A stretch of 6,823 nt of DNA from Campylobacteraceae bacterium (GTDB taxonomy: Bacteria > Campylobacterota > Campylobacteria > Campylobacterales > Sulfurovaceae): contig JALWNF010000049.1 in the NCBI GenBank assembly GCA_026995985.1, positions 1-6,823 on the forward strand, given 5' to 3'. Position 1 is the stretch's first letter; each line of letters starts with the position of its first letter. Positions 5,615 through 6,823 of the stretch are shown piece by piece. The notes under the pieces were generated by a model. That model worked only from the letters and a program-made list of their open reading frames with translations, was not told where the DNA came from and made no database searches. A program made the position numbers and the translations under genes.

Positions 5615-5913
5615 TAATATTTATCATCCTCATCATCTGCATCATCATATCTCTTGTGACGATAGCGTGGGTCATTTGCTAACTCATCTAAAGACTTTTT
5701 CTGTTTTGCATAAGCTTTATAGACATTTAAAATAGCACCTGCAACACCCCAAAAGACTCCTAACCAAAAGAGCCAAGGTATGTTAAATAGGTTTTTCATA
5801 AGTATACCAAGCCCTACCCCAAGCAGTACAGCAACTACCATAGAGATACCTAAGCTTAATCCATCGGCAGCATTGATAACCTTTTTTAATTTTGGTTCTT
5901 CTTGATTTGGCAT
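5614..5913 (-). CDS. AtpZ/AtpI-family small membrane protein
   Basis: A 99-residue protein with two membrane helices (about 19-39 and 47-66), matching the AtpZ/AtpI pattern: GLSLGISMVVAVLLGVGLG, a short polar turn, then PWLFWLGVFWGVAGAILNVY. Studied family members are encoded near F-type ATP synthase genes; AtpI assists c-ring assembly, and AtpI/AtpZ have been linked to Mg or Ca supply to the synthase. In Campylobacterota the gene is often away from the atp operon, as here. The N-terminus is charged (PNQEEPKLKK); the C-terminus is basic then strongly acidic (DDADDEDDKY), a plausible cation-interacting or partner-binding tail. Its start follows the ttcA-like stop by one base, with AAAGGA at 5919-5924 inside that gene, and its stop overlaps the next start. 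The family call is good; a role with ATP synthase is inference. Confidence 0.82.
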   Translation of the reverse strand: MPNQEEPKLKKVINAADGLSLGISMVVAVLLGVGLGILMKNLFNIPWLFWLGVFWGVAGAILNVYKAYAKQKKSLDELANDPRYRHKRYDDADDEDDKY

Positions 5914-5914
5914 T

Positions 5915-6718
5915 TTATTCCTTTATATTTTTAAAATCATCTCTAACCCAACGCTTAGGGTCTAAAAAGGTGTCATCGTGAATATGTTTAAACGACGCTC
6001 TTATCATCTTAAAGACCCTAGGGTTATCTCTCTCTAACCCCTCCAACCACAACTTTGTAGAGGCTCTTGCATGAGGCATCTTTACATCTTTTAACATAGC
6101 AGGACAAGCCTCATCTCCAATAGTTTGAAGATTGTTCTCTCTAGCAAAGGCTCTAAGTTGCTTCTCTCTTGCCTCTATAAGTGGACGAATAAGGTGAAAC
6201 CCTCTCTCTGTTTTGTAGATAGGAGCCATAGCTCTCATAGTTCCATTGTAGAACATATTCATAAAGAAGCTCTCTACAGCATCATCAAAGTGGTGTCCTA
6301 GTGCTACTTTGGTAAAGCCATTCTCTTGGGCAAAGGTATACAAAGCCCCTCTTCTCATTCTTGAAAAGTAAGAACAAAAAGAGGAGTTTTCTCGAATTGT
6401 CTCATTTGAGATTTCATAAATATTTGTATTGTAAACAGTATGTTTTATATTATATTTTTTGCAATGCTCAACCAAATGAGCATAGTTCTCCTCTGGCATA
6501 CCATAGTTAATGGTACAAGCTTCAAACTCAAACTTAAATGGTGCATGGCGTTGCATATATTTTAATATATGAATAAGTGCTAGAGAGTCTTTTCCTCCAC
6601 TTAGCCCTACTAAGACCTTGTCGCCCTCTCCTATTAACTTAAAGTTGACATTTGTCTTTCCTGCAACACGTAGGAGTTTTTTTGAGATGTTTAATTGGGG
6701 TTCTACTGCTCTATTCAA
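5915..6718 (-). CDS. ttcA: TtcA-like PP-loop tRNA 2-thiocytidine synthetase, variant cysteine motif
   Basis: TtcA thiolates cytidine 32 of certain tRNAs, using ATP to adenylate the base and an oxygen-sensitive [4Fe-4S] cluster held by three cysteines. The 267 residues carry the PP-loop SGGKDS at 40-45, ALGHHFDDAVESFFMNMFY at 139-157 (compare ALGHHRDDILQTLFLNMFY in Escherichia coli), IRPLIEAREKQ at 177-187, and CPAM at 205-208. The CxxC segment reads FCSYFSRMRRGALY (114-127): aligned to the canonical CSLCSRLRRGILY, the first Cys (115) is kept and the second is Phe118 (codon TTT at 6365-6367). The remaining cysteines are 68, 86 and 205. The start is TTG (6716-6718): an in-frame TAG 9 nt upstream leaves no earlier option, the next Met is residue 55, beyond the PP-loop, and AGGAAG sits 5 nt before the TTG. 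It may be a diverged TtcA or a related PP-loop ATPase. It follows an unidentified gene and is tightly linked to the AtpZ-like gene. Confidence 0.82.
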   Translation of the reverse strand: MNRAVEPQLNISKKLLRVAGKTNVNFKLIGEGDKVLVGLSGGKDSLALIHILKYMQRHAPFKFEFEACTINYGMPEENYAHLVEHCKKYNIKHTVYNTNIYEISNETIRENSSFCSYFSRMRRGALYTFAQENGFTKVALGHHFDDAVESFFMNMFYNGTMRAMAPIYKTERGFHLIRPLIEAREKQLRAFARENNLQTIGDEACPAMLKDVKMPHARASTKLWLEGLERDNPRVFKMIRASFKHIHDDTFLDPKRWVRDDFKNIKE

Positions 6719-6727
6719 TCTTACTTC

Positions 6728-6823
6728 CTATATACTCTCAACCATATCTAAAATAAAATTTGCAGAGATTTTTGCAGAGCTAACCATAAACTCATCAAAA
6801 TCAACCCCTGCATCATCATTTGC
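6728..6823 (-). CDS. C-terminal 31 residues of an unidentified protein (5' end outside the window)
   Basis: The minus strand is open from the window edge to a TAG at 6728-6730, in the same direction as the TtcA-like gene and only 9 nt before its TTG start. The tail begins ANDDAGVDFDEFMVSSAK and ends FILDMVESI. It has an acidic start and an amphipathic helical end and contains no motif that identifies a family. The stop overlaps the AGGAAG ribosome site of the next gene, which is the main evidence that this is a real gene end and that the two are cotranscribed. Confidence 0.6.
   Translation of the reverse strand, partial: ANDDAGVDFDEFMVSSAKISANFILDMVESI

Noticed and set aside
1..6823. Mobile element, CRISPR array, tRNA or phage-defence system
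   Set aside because: No transposase or integrase genes, terminal repeats, regularly spaced repeats or tRNA cloverleafs were seen; nearly all DNA is accounted for by conserved core genes.

Overview
The window looks like chromosomal housekeeping DNA from an AT-rich member of the Campylobacterota (formerly Epsilonproteobacteria). The htrA / cbpA / hspR neighbourhood, the type II J-protein beside an HspR-type MerR repressor, and the AtpZ-like protein beside a TtcA-like protein all fit that phylum. A free-living Sulfurimonas-, Sulfurovum- or Arcobacter-like organism is a reasonable guess, but genus cannot be fixed from this sequence alone. There are no mobile elements, CRISPR arrays, tRNAs or rRNAs.

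Layout. Bases 1-547 (minus) hold the N-terminal part of uvrA (nucleotide excision repair), cut by the window edge. Upstream of it, in the same operon, is a TSUP/TauE-SafE family membrane transporter (557-1297, minus). An 83-bp divergent promoter region separates it from kdsB (1381-2106, plus), the CMP-Kdo synthetase of lipopolysaccharide synthesis. A 221-bp gap follows. It contains tandem GTTAAC palindromes, a consensus -10 box, and a leader with two long stem-loops that leads into htrA/degP (2328-3731, plus), a periplasmic serine protease. htrA converges on the hspR-cbpA heat-shock operon (3756-5009, minus), and one hairpin overlaps both convergent stop codons. The cbpA promoter carries a HAIR-like operator for HspR, so the operon is probably autoregulated. 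Further upstream on the minus strand is a tightly packed run: the 3' end of an unidentified gene (6728-6823), a TtcA-like PP-loop ATPase with a TTG start (5915-6718), an AtpZ/AtpI-like membrane protein (5614-5913) and an unrecognised four-helix membrane protein (5096-5614).

How the genes relate. HtrA handles misfolded envelope proteins, while CbpA and HspR belong to the cytoplasmic chaperone response. The centre of the window is therefore a protein quality-control locus with two differently regulated halves. The flanking genes serve DNA repair, envelope sugar synthesis, tRNA thiolation and (by inference) ATP synthase-related functions.

The most interesting signal is the region 2111-2300 in front of htrA. 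Two perfect inverted repeats of 10 and 12 bp present loops carrying three copies of CTCCTTT. One copy sits within CCTCCTTT, the same string as the anti-Shine-Dalgarno end of bacterial 16S rRNA. This could be a structured 5' leader controlling htrA, or a separate C/U-rich small RNA. The second notable point is that the TtcA-like enzyme has Phe where canonical TtcA has the second Cys of its CxxC iron-sulfur motif.
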